This document shows positions 1 to 11,074 of a DNA stretch of 64,000 nt, piece after piece. Numbering within the stretch: position 1 is the first letter of the stretch; each line of letters starts with the position of its first letter. The notes beneath the pieces were generated by a model. The model was not told the origin of the DNA, searched no databases, and was given only the letters and a program-made list of their open reading frames with translations. Source of the DNA: Bufo bufo. Its lineage: Eukaryota > Chordata > Amphibia > Anura > Bufonidae. A program made the translations under genes and the position numbers. Location of the stretch: assembly GCF_905171765.1 (NCBI RefSeq), contig NC_053392.1, forward strand, positions 103,342,220 through 103,406,219, given 5' to 3'.

Positions 1-171
1 AATGAATGGAGCGGCCACTCCGGTTGTTTCAGGAGAGCAGCAGGGGGTCTTCAGGGGGCACGGGCCACCATGATTGGTGGGGGTCCCATCGGTAGGATTC
101 CAACTGATCTGATAGTTATTCCCTATTCTGTGCATAGAGGATAACTTTTACCTACCGGAATACCCCTTTAA
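1..171. repeat. Right end of a TTAA-type MITE, cut by the window edge
   Basis: The segment ends in GGAATACCCCTTTAA, the inverted terminus seen on several other MITEs here (for example 30134-30495). The TTAA at 168-171 is the presumed target duplication. The left half lies outside the window. Such TTAA-ending short elements are known from frogs as T2/Kolobok-type or piggyBac-type MITEs. No coding capacity is seen. Confidence 0.6.
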
Positions 172-550
172 AGGCTGTGCCTAATTTTGCAACAGCCCGT
201 GTGATCACCTGCAGAGGTGCATCAGTAAAGTACAGTTGACTTGTTTTCACCTAGGCCTCATCATTGTACTGCATCAGCACCTGCAATGCCACAGTATTGC
301 ATTGCCATGTACCCCACAGGACCCCTGTCTTGTACCCCAAAACCCACTGTCACCAAGGGCACCCCACCTACCATCAAGAAGGAGACCACAAACCACTGTG
401 TACCCCAAGGGCAAGAAAGGGTGCACACCTCCCTCCATTGTATGACCGAGATAGCGTGAGTACGGCAACCATGAGGACTACTACCACCATCATTGCCACT
501 ATCACAAAAACTCCTCTTCCTCTCTCCCCTCCTGGGTTTGCTGCATTGTA
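172..550. other. No recognised feature
   Basis: Several short overlapping frames are open here but none resembles a known protein and none has supporting context. The region leads directly into a LINE fragment at 551, so part of it may be older decayed LINE sequence. Confidence 0.4.
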
Positions 551-757
551 GAGAAGAATCTGGGTGTACTTGTAGATCACAGACTATATAACAGCATGCA
601 ATGTCAATCAGATGCAGCTAAGGCCAGCAGGACATTGTCGTGTATCAAAAGAGACATGGACTCTTGGGAAAAGGATTTAACATTGCTACTATTTAAGAAT
701 TGGTGCGGCCTCATCTGGAATATGCAGCTTTATAAAAGGGATGTCCTGGAGCTGGAT
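551..757 (+). pseudogene. LINE ORF2 fragment (CR1/L2-type, region after the RT domain)
   Basis: One frame from 551 reads EKNLGVLVDHRL, then AAKASRTLSCIKRDM and LTLLLFKNW. This matches the stretch just after the reverse-transcriptase FADD motif in CR1/L2 LINEs; the intact copy in this window has EKDLGILINSKL and AAAKANKIMGCIKRGI at the equivalent place (ORF2 residues about 780-815). Only about 70 codons remain and the block runs into a MITE end at 758. It is a dead, heavily diverged fragment from an element older than the intact one at 24.7-29.4 kb. Confidence 0.75.
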
Positions 758-882
758 GGAGGTGTGTCTGCGCATGCACTTTGGGACCCCGTTCTTGAGA
801 TAGAAGCGGGACCTGCATCTATCGAACATTTATGGCATATCTTATCGCCATGTCATAAATGTCCAAATGGGAAGAGCCCTTT
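758..882. repeat. TTAA-type MITE right end
   Basis: The sequence ends in AAATGGGAAGAGCCCTTTAA and carries a small hairpin (catatcttatcgccatgtc region) typical of the T2-like MITEs elsewhere in the window. The left end is missing or fused to the LINE fragment. Confidence 0.45.
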
Positions 883-1776
883 AATGGACAGGTGTCTTAT
901 ATCTACTGAACTATGTTACTACAAGACATGTTTGCTCAGTGTTTGGCATATTGAGGTGACACGCTAAAAATTAGGGTTGTGAATCTGTATACTGACCAGC
1001 TGCAGCTTTTATATAAAAAGGCTCTGTTAGTTTGAGGGACATCTTAAAATCCATATTCTGTGCCCTGTGAAATAGACAATAATGAGAAATGTCATTGTTT
1101 GTTGCCTTCCTCCCAGTGGCAGCGTCACTGGTTTCCGGTTGTCTCGACACGTGGCCATCATGTGCATCCTGCTCATTGTACCTGTTCAGGGATGAACTTC
1201 ACTTCTTCACTGCGTTATGTGGTTTATGATCTAAAATCAGCAGGTAAAACAATTCTGCCATATTCTGGCCTTCAAGATTCTTCTGTTTCAGTACACTGAA
1301 AGACAAAGCCTTGCATGCTGCCAGCAAAAAAGGCATCTATTGCTCATTTGTCGAATCTTAAATTTGTCAAGCTTCTACAACTGTGTCAATGTAAAATGAC
1401 CTTCAAAAGGATCTCCGTGTGGTCTCTAAGGCACCTACCTCTCCTAGAGCAGAAATCTTCTGAAATACCACAATATGCCATGTCAATAAATGGTTTGTGT
1501 AGCCACTGTAAATATTGTTTAACATTCGGTAGTACACGGCAAGGTTTGAGAGATTGACTTTAATTAAAATTGAGTCTAGAGATACCTAAATCAACAGCAC
1601 TGAAGCAACATCTCAGCCTTTCTTAATTAGTGAGATTAGAGGCAGATTGGAAAGTGAAGGATTAAAGGTTTTTTATGATGTCCTGCAATCACACAGAGGA
1701 CGGAAATCCTACAAAATCAGTAGGATCATTCATAGTGATGTCCAAAATTTTTGTAAGATTACACCAACCAGAAATG
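883..1776. other. No recognised feature
   Basis: AT-rich single-copy-looking sequence. Open frames of 61-123 codons overlap one another and show no recognisable domain or splice context. Confidence 0.4.
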
Positions 1777-2081
1777 AAAGGGGTTATCCAGGAGAAGATA
1801 TTGATGACATATCATCAAGAAAGGTCGTCAATATCAGATCTGTGGGGTTCCAACACCCGGGACCCCCACTAATCAGCAGTTAGAATAAACTGGGCGCTCC
1901 GTAAGTGCCGCAGCATCTTTCTAGGCCAGTGACATCACCGTACATTGGTCACATGGCCTAGTTGCAGCTCAGCCCCATTCCAGTAGACAATGTACAGTGC
2001 TGTGAGTGGTAAGCTGTCAGGAGGCCGCAGCGCTCACCAGATAATAGGTAATCATTATCTTTTCCACGATAGCCCTTTTAA
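1777..2081. repeat. TTAA-type MITE
   Basis: The left end AAAGGGGTTATCCAGGAG and the right end ATAGCCCTTTTAA form a short terminal inverted repeat. The interior contains the GGGTTCCAACACCCGGGACCC block shared with the MITE at 43160-43550. TTAA is present at 2078-2081, while the left TTAA has decayed. Confidence 0.55.
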
Positions 2082-2991
2082 ACTTTCTTAATAAGGGGGC
2101 TATGACAAAATATCTACCCTAAAGCATTTTATAAGAGAATTGCTTAGACATGTTAGCTTCTTACACAATTGGTACAATATAAGCAACCCAGGCAAAGGGA
2201 ATGGATTCAATTGTCCATAGATTGAGAGAGAGAGACATGTAATGGCCAGAGTATAGCCAAGGTACAGGTGCAGTATGGTGTCTCCAATAATCATATTGAA
2301 TTTAAGAGGGGTTTCACCAGGTTAAGAAAAACTATTCCATATACCCTATAATGCAGGCAGATCCTATACTCAGGATTCCCATCTCTTGGCCAGAGTAGAA
2401 AATAGGTACAAAGAACATCTTTCCGTCTGGAGGACCTCTCCTGTCCGGCATTATACAGGCAGCCCATTAGTTTGAATGGTCACTGTGTAATGCTTAATTT
2501 CACCTGTGGTAGCACTGCAGAGAAGTAGAACAGTTACTGTCAGGTATACACACAATATACTGCTGATTGTTGGGATTCCCAGGAGGGGGACACTTGAGCC
2601 CTCTAACAACTGACCACTCTAACAAGTAGGGATTCTCCAAAGTGGAGAACCCGTTTAATGCCCAAGTGGTTTCATAGTAGTATTTAAAAATGTGAAAAAT
2701 ATCTAGATCCTGGGCCTCCCTTTTTTTATACATACTGTTTTACTTAGCAACAGACAACTTAAGGGTTACGGAGTGAGTTCACCTACTATACTGGAAAAAA
2801 GCTTGTGGCCAGTGTGTACCACACTGACACTTGAACTGCAATTCCAAAGAAAGCATTCTGGTTGCTGGGACCCTAGGCTGCTTCATTTTTCCAAAGATGT
2901 GGTTTTCATATGACTTTGCTTACACCCAGAGTCTCAGTGATGTAAAAGATATATTTGCCAAATTTCAAGAAGATTGAATAATTTTTAGGGG
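2082..2991. other. No recognised feature; possible old MITE debris
   Basis: No coding sequence is recognised. Around 2570-2660 there is a stretch ending near GGAGAACCCGTTTAA that could be another eroded TTAA MITE terminus. Confidence 0.35.
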
Positions 2992-3475
2992 TTGCACACA
3001 TTGATCAATTTTATTACTAGTCTTGTAGGAGGTTGGTCTAAAAACGACTTCAGTTTCAGGATCCCAGGGGCTCTGCATCAAGCAAGGTGGATGGCAAAGG
3101 CAATATCTGCACTTAAAATTGCCCTCTTCACTAAACAGTTGAATATTCCTCAACGAGAATTGAAAGGAATGAAACGGGTTGCACATTTTGTCAGCCTCAT
3201 TTATGTTCGCTTTTTGCACGAGGCAATTGTAAGTCGATGGGCTCCAAAGAATGATTTGGATATGCTACAGCTTCTCAGCACTTAGCCAGATGCAGATGTA
3301 AAAAAAAGGGGCTCTCACAGTTGCTAAGAGACACCTTTCATATCTGTCAGAAACAAACGTAGGATTGGCTTTTTTGGACAAACGTATTACTCAGGCTGTT
3401 AAGGAAAATATGACAAAAAATTTAGAAACCAAACCTACGAAGAAAAAGGAAATGAAACGATTAGAGGGTAAAACC
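2992..3475 (+). pseudogene. Decayed coding remnant of an unidentified, probably transposon-borne protein
   Basis: A 97-codon frame (2992-3285) reads through FRIPGALHQARWMAKAI and ALKIALFTKQLNIPQ. After its stop, a second frame continues with VAKRHLSYLSETNVGLAFLDKR and then a lysine-rich stretch to about 3475. The two blocks look like one protein broken by a frameshift near 3290. I have a weak recollection of similar paired blocks (PGA-x-H-x-ARWMAKAIY, then RHLWYLSE) in uncharacterised multi-copy animal proteins, which would fit a transposase-like origin, but I cannot name the family. It is non-functional as it stands. Confidence 0.45.
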
Positions 3476-3600
3476 TAGTTTTGAAGGAAAAAACCTCAGC
3501 CATTTAGTTATTAATAAAACAAAGACGTTCTTTGAATTGTTTGGGATCCACGACATGACAGAATACTGCAGTGATTCTCTAAGAAGCCATATAAACGCTC

Positions 3601-5520
3601 TTAACCCCTTAAGGACCGGGCTAATTTTTAACCTTAAGGACCAGCCAATTTTTTGAAAATCTGACCAGTGTCACTTTATGTGTGAATAACTTTAAAACGC
3701 TTTTACTTATCCAGGCCATTCTGAGATTGTTTTTCATCACTTATTGTACTTCATGACACTGGTAAAATGGAGTCAAAATGGAGTCAAAAAAATGTATTTT
3801 TATTTATAAAACAAATACCAAATTTTGATTTCTCTACTTCTATAATACATAGTAATACCTCCAAAAATAGTTATTACTTTACATTCCCCATATGTCTACT
3901 TCATGTTTGGATCCATTTGGAATGCCATTTTATTTTTTGGGGATGTTACAAGGCTTAGAAGTTTAGAAGCAAATCTTGAAATTTTTCAGAAATTTTCAAA
4001 AACCCACTTTTTAAGGACCAGTTCAGGTCTTAAGTCACTTTGTGAGGCTTACATAATAGAAACCACCCAAAATGACCCCATTCTAGAAACTATACCCCTC
4101 AACGTATTCAAAACTGATTTTACAAATGTCGTTAACCCTTTAGGTGTTCCACAAGAGTTAATGGTAAATGGAGATAAAATTTTAGAATTTAAATTTTTGG
4201 GCAAATTTTTAATTTTAATCAATTTTTCCAGTAACAAAGCAAGGGTTAACAGTCAAACAAAACTCAATATTTATGGCCCTGATTCTGTAGTTTACAGGAA
4301 CACCCCATATGTGGTCGTGAACTGCTGTACGGGCACACGGCAGGGCGCAGAAGGAAAAGAATGACATATGGTTTTTGGAAGGCAGATTTTGCTGGACTGG
4401 TTTTTTGACACCATGTCCCATTTGAAGCCCCCCTGATGCACCCCTAGAGTAGAAACTCCAAAAAAGTGACCCCATTTTGGAAACTACAGGATAGGGTGGC
4501 AGTTTTGTTGGTAGTATTTTAGGGTACATATGATTTTTGGTTTCTCTATATTACACTTTTTGTGAGGAAAGGTAACAAGAAATAGCTGTTTTGGCACAGT
4601 TTTTATTTTTTGTTATTTACAACATTCATCTGACAGGTTAGATCATGTGGTATTTTTATAGAGCAGGTTATTACGGACGCGCCGATACCTAATATGTCTA
4701 CTTATTTTTATTTATGTATGTTTTACACAATTATTTCATTTCTGAAACAAAAAAAAATCATGTTTTAGTGTCCCCATAGTCCGAGAGCCATAGTTTTTTC
4801 TGTTTTTGGGCGATTATCTTGGGTAGGGTATGATTTTTGAGGGATGAGATGACGGTTTGATTGGCACTATTTTGGGGTGCGTATGACTTTTTGATCGCTT
4901 GCTATTCCACTTTTTGCGATGTAAGGTGACATAAAATGCCTTTTTTTACACCGTTTTTTTTATTTTTATGGAATTCACCTGAGGGGTTAGGTCATGTGAT
5001 ATTTTCATAGAGCAGGTTATTACAGATGCGGCGATACCTAATATGTGTAGTTCATTTTTTATTTTATTTTTTTAACCAGTGATAAATGTGTTTTTTTATT
5101 TTTCCTTTTTTTTCCACTTTTTTTTCACTTTTTTTGACCCAGACCCACTTGGTTCTTGAAGATCCAGTGGGTCTGATGTCTGTTTAATACAGTACAGTAC
5201 ACTATATAGTGTACTGTTCTGTATTTTCACTTTACAAAGTCTGATCAGACTTCTGCCTTTAGAAGAAGTCTGATCAGCACCATGGACAACCGGAAGCCTG
5301 TGAAGGCGTCCGGTTGCCATGGTAACCCTCACTTGCTGCAACAACAGAGCAGTGGGTGATGGGGAGGAAGGGGGGACCCTTCCCTCTGTGATCCCGTCAA
5401 GAATCGGGGGCTGAAAAGGCACAGCAGCCCCCGATGGGAGCTCCCTCCTTGTTAACTCCTTCCATACAGCGGTCCCTACGGACCGCGGCATGGAAGGGGT
5501 TAAACGGCTGACATCACAGC
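3601..5520. repeat. TTAA-flanked repeat, copy 1 (truncated right side)
   Basis: Begins TTAACCCCTTAAGGACCGGG at 3601 and is closely similar over about 1.4 kb to the element at 49500-52598, including the blocks GGACCAGTTCAGGTCT, GTCGTGAACTGCTGTACGGG and the units containing GATACCTAATATGT (4683 and 5032). It has two such internal units where the other copy has about four. The right end after the GAAGGGGTTAA block at 5493 does not match, so the copy is truncated or diverged there. No credible transposase is seen, so it is non-autonomous. TTAA targets suggest Kolobok or piggyBac mobilisation. Confidence 0.7.
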
Positions 5521-8207
5521 CGCCCGCCCCCTGCCTTCCCCCATTTACAAAATGAAAACCCTATGGGACCCCCATAAATCTGCTGTCATTTGTGGGATAA
5601 TCTTGCAATTCCCCTCTATGGCCACCACTGGAGAAATGAAGTATTACACAGCACCATTAAAATTGGGTCCAGCAGAGTTAGAGGTGCTCTTGCCTTTGTT
5701 ATTGGTCTTGGCTTAATGGTCTAACTAATAGAAGAGGCTCCTAAACAGAGGACCCCTCCATTAATTCAAAATACCCTTTAATATTTGAAAATAGATTTTC
5801 AACACCAGAAAACTCATTTAACGCTTGTTATTTATTCAGGCCACTTAGATTAACTAGGTTTAAAATGCTGTAGACCCCTGTCATATAACAAGCCAGATTT
5901 TTGGCAGCTCCACTACTCTGGTGGATAAGATGCCACTTAGGACCCCAAGGGAACAGGCCAACTGCATCATGACATTTAGTTTATTTCTTGAAGAAGCCAC
6001 ATGAAGCAAATGTCCCTTTCCAGAAAGCTGGGTACCATTTCCTTTCTGTCTCATTTCTGTCCTTTGTTGAAGATCACTTGAGCACCTTGTTCATGCCCTT
6101 CTTCATTAAGCCACATTAAATAGAGAAATAGGGCCTCCACAAACTCATTTCTCCTTTCAAGTCGGCAGGTGTTCCGCTGTAGAAATGTCTTTAGCTGCTT
6201 CTGTAGAAACATCATTACTGCCACAGAGCCAGAAAAGTCAACCCATTTAATCAATGAAACTCTTACAACATATAGCTGTTAATAAAAGAACCTTAACCTG
6301 AAGGAAATGAAGGCCGAGCATTCTCGCCATCCTATTGCTTTTCTCAGCAATGTCTTATCCCGAAGGACTTGGCCCTAAACGTTTTCCTCTCTAACTCCTG
6401 TCTCACTCAATTAGGTTTTCAGCTATGGACTGACATGAAAGATAGTACCTGTCAGCAAATAGCTTGGTGACCCCTGTTACTTTATATTTGGGAGGGCATT
6501 CCTATTTATAACTTGTCAGCAGGAGAGAGGAGAAAGCAGAATCAAGAACAAGGGGAACCTAAGTTATAGTCACCAGGATCTTCCACTATGTAGAAAGCTT
6601 ACACAAGCTTCTGTTACTGTTAATTTATTAATGACTCATTCCTGACTAGAGGTTTTTGTATTGATCGTCTAACTTCTAGTTTTACATTGAATTATGTGCA
6701 TTCAAGCCACCCTGTGGTTTGCTGAAAATTTTGCATTTGGTGGGCATTACATACACTAGGACTGTGGTTAAGAATGACTGCAGACAGTAAATGTCTAACA
6801 TAAACCTCCATCATTCACACAGCAGCAGAGAGTACAGAAGTATCATAGAATGGCAAATCCGCATTTCCAAGGTGACTGTGTAGTAGTCATTGTGATGGAT
6901 CACTACCTATTGAATCATAGGTGCATAATCAACAAGTCAACTGGTAGGCATGGGCAAGGAGCCCCTGAGGAGCCGGTGTAGAAGATGGGAGTGGGTGATG
7001 CCCTGATGAGATGTTATGTCACAGTGTACTACCTCATGATGTTGCTCCCTGGGGTCAGTGCAGTCGAAATGTAGTTTGAAGAATGAGGCCACAAGTGAAC
7101 TTTACTTAGTGCAAAATATAACCGGTGGTACATACAATAGCAGCAGACTCAAATGCAGTTTTTTGCACCAGTTAAGAAGGTATGGAGGCAGGTTGGATGG
7201 CTGCAAATAGGCACTTGTTGGTATAGGTGTTCACTGTCAGGTTCAGACTTGAACTTGTTCTGGCCTAGTGGTAGTTTTGGGTGATGGGTATCTGAGCCGT
7301 AGCCCCTCACCTTGCAGCAGTGTCTGTAACGCAGTATTTTGCTGTTCACTCTGCTATCTTGTCTCTCAAATGGTTTCTTGAGGCTGAATTAAACAGGTAT
7401 CTCTGGAGCAAGGGGTTCTGCAGTGTGCTTCCTCTTCCATCTACGACTACACAGGAACTCCCTGCTCATGGCAGGAAGCAGGACCAGCCCTCTCCTACCA
7501 AGAGGGGAGGAACAGACTACCAAGAGGAGAGGAACTGGGTGGTTAGCTCTGTTTCTGCCAGACATTTGCCATTCACTCCTCCTCTGCTGGAATGCATGGC
7601 CCAATACATGAAATACATAACATAACATAAAACATCAAACAATTGCAGGTCTGGACTACTGCACCTTTTCATATATTTGTACTTACCTGGTCCTAGCTCT
7701 GATGAGTGATGCACATAAATCAAACCAAAGGGAAAGGGATTTGTTCCTGCTTAGCAAAATACAATATCCTTGCATACTAAATTCTCAATATTTCTATCTG
7801 AAGAACATAGGGGATCATGTTATGTGAGATACATTTCTATACTGCCAGCAAAGGGTGTGTTGAGAATGGCGACAATTAAAACAACTTAAAGGGTGTGACA
7901 AAGAATAGCACATATGGACAGTATATGCTTTGTTAGAATATAGGGTCAAGACCTCCTTTATGATTAAATTATTGCAGGCCTATCCCATTTATGTATTACA
8001 GGGGTGCTGCAGGAGAAATGTAAAGCCAGATGCATCTTCCCCAGGCAATAATGTATGATCACCAGCGGGCATTGTCTTCATGAGATCTCTTTAAGCCCTT
8101 AACCTTAGGCAGTGAAAGGAAGCCTTGCTAATCTGTGATCACTGGAGGATGTCTATAATCATTTTGGCTGTAAACTGTGTCTTAATCAGGATGTAGATGA
8201 ATCTGTT
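5521..8207. other. Long stretch without a recognised feature
   Basis: About 2.7 kb of low-repeat sequence with no recognisable protein, RNA gene or terminal repeat. Open frames at 6051-6254 and 7149-7723 are short, overlap on both strands and have no domain signature. Confidence 0.4.
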
Positions 8208-8736
8208 TATAGTGTTAATAACATCATCACGAGTACCTCCTGACGAAGCCTGCGTGGCGAAACACGTGTCGAGGTTGAGGCGCTTGGGGATTTGTTTCAC
8301 CAGGGAACAGCAGCAACATGGGTATGTAACGTGACACTCTGTGTAGGGGTGGACGGGCGGTAATAGTCATTATTGCATTAGCCATCAGTTATGTTGGGTC
8401 ACTACCGCGGTCCTATCACCCAACAGCGTTCACATGTGGGAAGCTGAGACAGATCGGATGTTAGGTCATATATTTTGGGGATCAGCAATTACACCCCCAA
8501 CCACACCTGTGTCTTCAGTTCCTGTAATATTGCTGCACAATCTACTGTTCATGGTTTAACTTACCTCTAGTGTGATTCTCCACATTGTTGAGCCCCAACA
8601 GAGGCTCAGTCTTCATGTCCTGTCCCTTTTGACTCTACTTGTATTGATTATGTTACTGAATTGAATAAAAATTAGATTTTTTATCATAACATATCCTCAT
8701 TCTTTTTTGGTATAGTGTTAATAACATCATCACGAG
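8208..8736 (+). mobile_element. Short non-autonomous retroelement led by a hammerhead-like motif, with 26-bp target duplication
   Basis: A 26-base direct repeat (8208-8233 and 8711-8736) is perfect and brackets a 477-bp insert (8234-8710). The insert begins with a hammerhead-like fold (8235-8275), has no open reading frame, and ends in an AT-rich tail with GAATAAAAATTAG at about 8663. The long duplication shows retrotransposition rather than cut-and-paste movement. A hammerhead at the element start is a reported feature of Penelope-like elements, so I infer that it uses PLE machinery. It could instead be a SINE-like family that acquired a hammerhead. Confidence 0.75.
8235..8275 (+). ncRNA. 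Hammerhead-ribozyme-like motif (type I layout, one extra A)
   Basis: Stem I is ACCTC (8235-8239) with GAGGT (8271-8275). The core CTGACGA is at 8240-8246 and GAAA at 8259-8262. Stem II is GCC/GGC with a TGCGT loop. Stem III is minimal (AC-ACGT-GT) and the cleavage triplet GTC ends at 8270. One additional A (8247) sits between the core and stem II, which departs from the consensus and may impair cleavage. The same extra A occurs in four other motifs in this window. Confidence 0.6.
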
Positions 8737-9075
8737 GGAATATTAGGGAACTGGACAGACCTCGATACCTGAGTTTAGTGACACCACTGTGGGTTGGAGT
8801 TGGCTCAAAACTTTACAGCTCCATCCATTGTGTAGTGGACGGAGCAGGAAAATGCAGCAGTGCTCCAGTTGAAGTGAATGGGAGCAGCGCTGCAGTTACC
8901 AGCTCTATCCACTAAAGAATGGAAAGAACTATGCAGTTCCAGCTCTAGCTTCTGGAGCTGGAGCCACTTGGTAACAGTTGAGCAGGGGGCAAAGTGTCAG
9001 ACTCCCATTGATACGATAATGATGAGGATGAGGATAGGCCATCAGTATTAAAATCCCAGTATAGTCCTTTAAGGT
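8737..9075. repeat. Probable TTAA-type MITE, right part
   Basis: Ends with GATAGGCCATCAGTATTAAA, then CAGTATAGTCCTTTAA, a variant of the T2-like MITE terminus, with a TTAA-like end at about 9070-9073. The left end is not clear, so the boundary is approximate. Confidence 0.4.
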
Positions 9076-9916
9076 GGCTATATTTCCTGAACCCCCATGA
9101 ACATGCCTGCTGGGCTTGGTGAAGCCTCATATGTTCTGAATGGGAAGAGGGGACAAAACCACTTACCTCTGGTAGCAGCTTTAATTTCCAAGAACTAAAG
9201 GTTTGGGTTTGTTGACATCCAATTAGCCAATCCTTCTCTCCTTCAACTGCTATGGCTGGAAGAGAGTCGGGAGGCTCTAGTAGACATTCAGTGGTCAGCC
9301 AGTTCCACCAAAATTAGCAAGCTTGGCCAACATTAATCTAATGTGTATGACCAGCCTTAGCCACATAGTAGAACAGGGACATTTTGTTTACATTGATCCA
9401 TAATGAGAAGTAAATCACTTTATTGTACTTGTGATAGACCTAGTGAGATCTAAGAAGGGCACACCATTCATCTAAATATGATGGAATACTTGGGGGGGGG
9501 GGGGGGGGCAGAATTTATCATGAGGGTAATATTCGAAGTCAGTTTTTGTAGAATTTAAGTTGCCACACTTTGCAACAAATGTATCAAATGTTACACATTG
9601 TTAGTTACGTTTCTTGCATCTTTCCACCTAATACATTTATATAGAAATGCTACTCCATTTTTTCTACATCACACTGTACCGGGGTGAATTTGCACACTTT
9701 AAAAAGTCGCAGTGATAAATCTGGAGTGAAACACTCATGTTCCCACCCATTTTTCAAAGTTTTAGTGAGTGGTGTAAAAATATAAAAAGTTGCAAATAGT
9801 TTGCGCAAGTGACCTAAAGAGTTGGCCCTATTTTGGGACTTTTTGAAGTCAGAAAATTCCCCCCTAGAGATAGTATGCTTAGATAGCCCCTATAACTAAC
9901 TTTTCAAAATAGCCCT
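9076..9916. other. No gene; poly-G run at 9492-9508
   Basis: Contains an uninterrupted run of 17 G. The stretch ending AATAGCCCTTTAA at 9920 looks like another TTAA MITE terminus. No coding feature is recognised. Confidence 0.4.
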
Positions 9917-10740
9917 TTAAAGAGACTCTGTCACCAGGATCAACCCTATTAAATCAGACATGCTGATTAAAACAATACCTTTCTTTTGTCTGTATGCTAA
10001 ATAGCTGCAGAGATATCTGTGTTTTATGCAAATGAGAATTTTGAGCACCAGAAGGCGGGGCTGAATCCTTTGAGCACTGTTTTGTGACACTCCTGTATTC
10101 TGCACACTCCCCCCTCCCCTTGACTGACAGGGCTAGATATCAGCATACTAACGGCAGAGCTGTGTCCTAGCATTTACCATACATATCATATACACTATGT
10201 ACTATAGCTTGACTACACTGAGATATACTCAGAAAGCTAAGGCCTGCTTCATATCTGCGTTAAGCAGATCTGGCAGGCTGTTCTGTTCCGGCTCAGAACA
10301 GCCTGTCGGATCCGTCACTGCTGGAATTCTGTCCAGCCCCATTCTATTGCATGTAGAGATACCAGGTTTGACTCTTGGGAAAGACTTCAAGGTTTTTTCA
10401 TTCCACATTTCACCCATAATAAAACTCTATATCCTTATTACATTAAAATCTAATAATCATTGCTGGTTTCTTTCTACTCATATATTGTGCTTGTGAATAA
10501 AGCAGTAAATATGTATATTAGCTTTCTGAGCAGATCTCAGCGTGGTGAAGCTATAGTACATAGAGTATATGAAATGTGCATGCTAGGACTCAGCTCTGCT
10601 CTCATGATGATGTCTAGCCCTGTCAATCAAGGGGAGGGGTAGTGTGCAGAGCACAGGGGGTGTTACAAGGCAATGCTCAAAGGATTTAGCTTCACCTCCT
10701 GGTGCTTGAACTTGCTTATTTTCATATGAATAAAAAGGGA
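9917..10740. repeat. Foldback element (TTAA-type) with imperfect long inverted arms
   Basis: The left arm (about 9990-10180) contains CACTCCCCCCTCCCCTTGAC and GGCTAGATATCAGCA. The right arm (about 10555-10735) carries their reverse complements, GTCAATCAAGGGGAGGGG and GATGATGTCTAGCCC. TTAA lies at 9917-9920, but the right terminus is eroded. The left end (AAGAGACTCTGTCACCAGG, then ATCAACCC) is shared with the disrupted element at 44085. The spacer (about 10240-10345) resembles a PIF-type MITE fragment starting TAAGGCCTGCTTCATATC. Confidence 0.55.
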
Positions 10741-11074
10741 AAGAGAACTGACATTTGTAGAAGATTTAGAACCACCAAAGCCATGCAGGACAAAGACAGC
10801 AAGGTATCGCATGTTTATGGCAATAAGACTATACTGCTTGTGGAAAAGGTTAATTGCCTCCGATACCACCACACTTTGAGACTGACTGGCCATCCAGATC
10901 TAAAATCTGCACCCTGCAGTCTGGGAATTTCAGAAAGTATTAGTGAGAACAGATTTTTATGCCTGCGGTTATTTGAGAAGATTTCAAAAGGTATCTAGAG
11001 AGGTTCAGGAAGGATTACAACCATCATTGCTACTGCCTGTACACATAGCTTCAGATTTGTTCACCTTTTCCAGT
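10741..11074. other. No recognised feature
   Basis: Sequence between the foldback and the hAT insertion. A 98-codon frame (10702-10998) has no recognisable domain. Confidence 0.35.

Noticed and set aside
5096..5491. 131-codon minus-strand ORF ending in a Lys-rich tail
   Set aside because: It lies in the TTAA repeat and the Lys run is the translation of a T-rich homopolymer.
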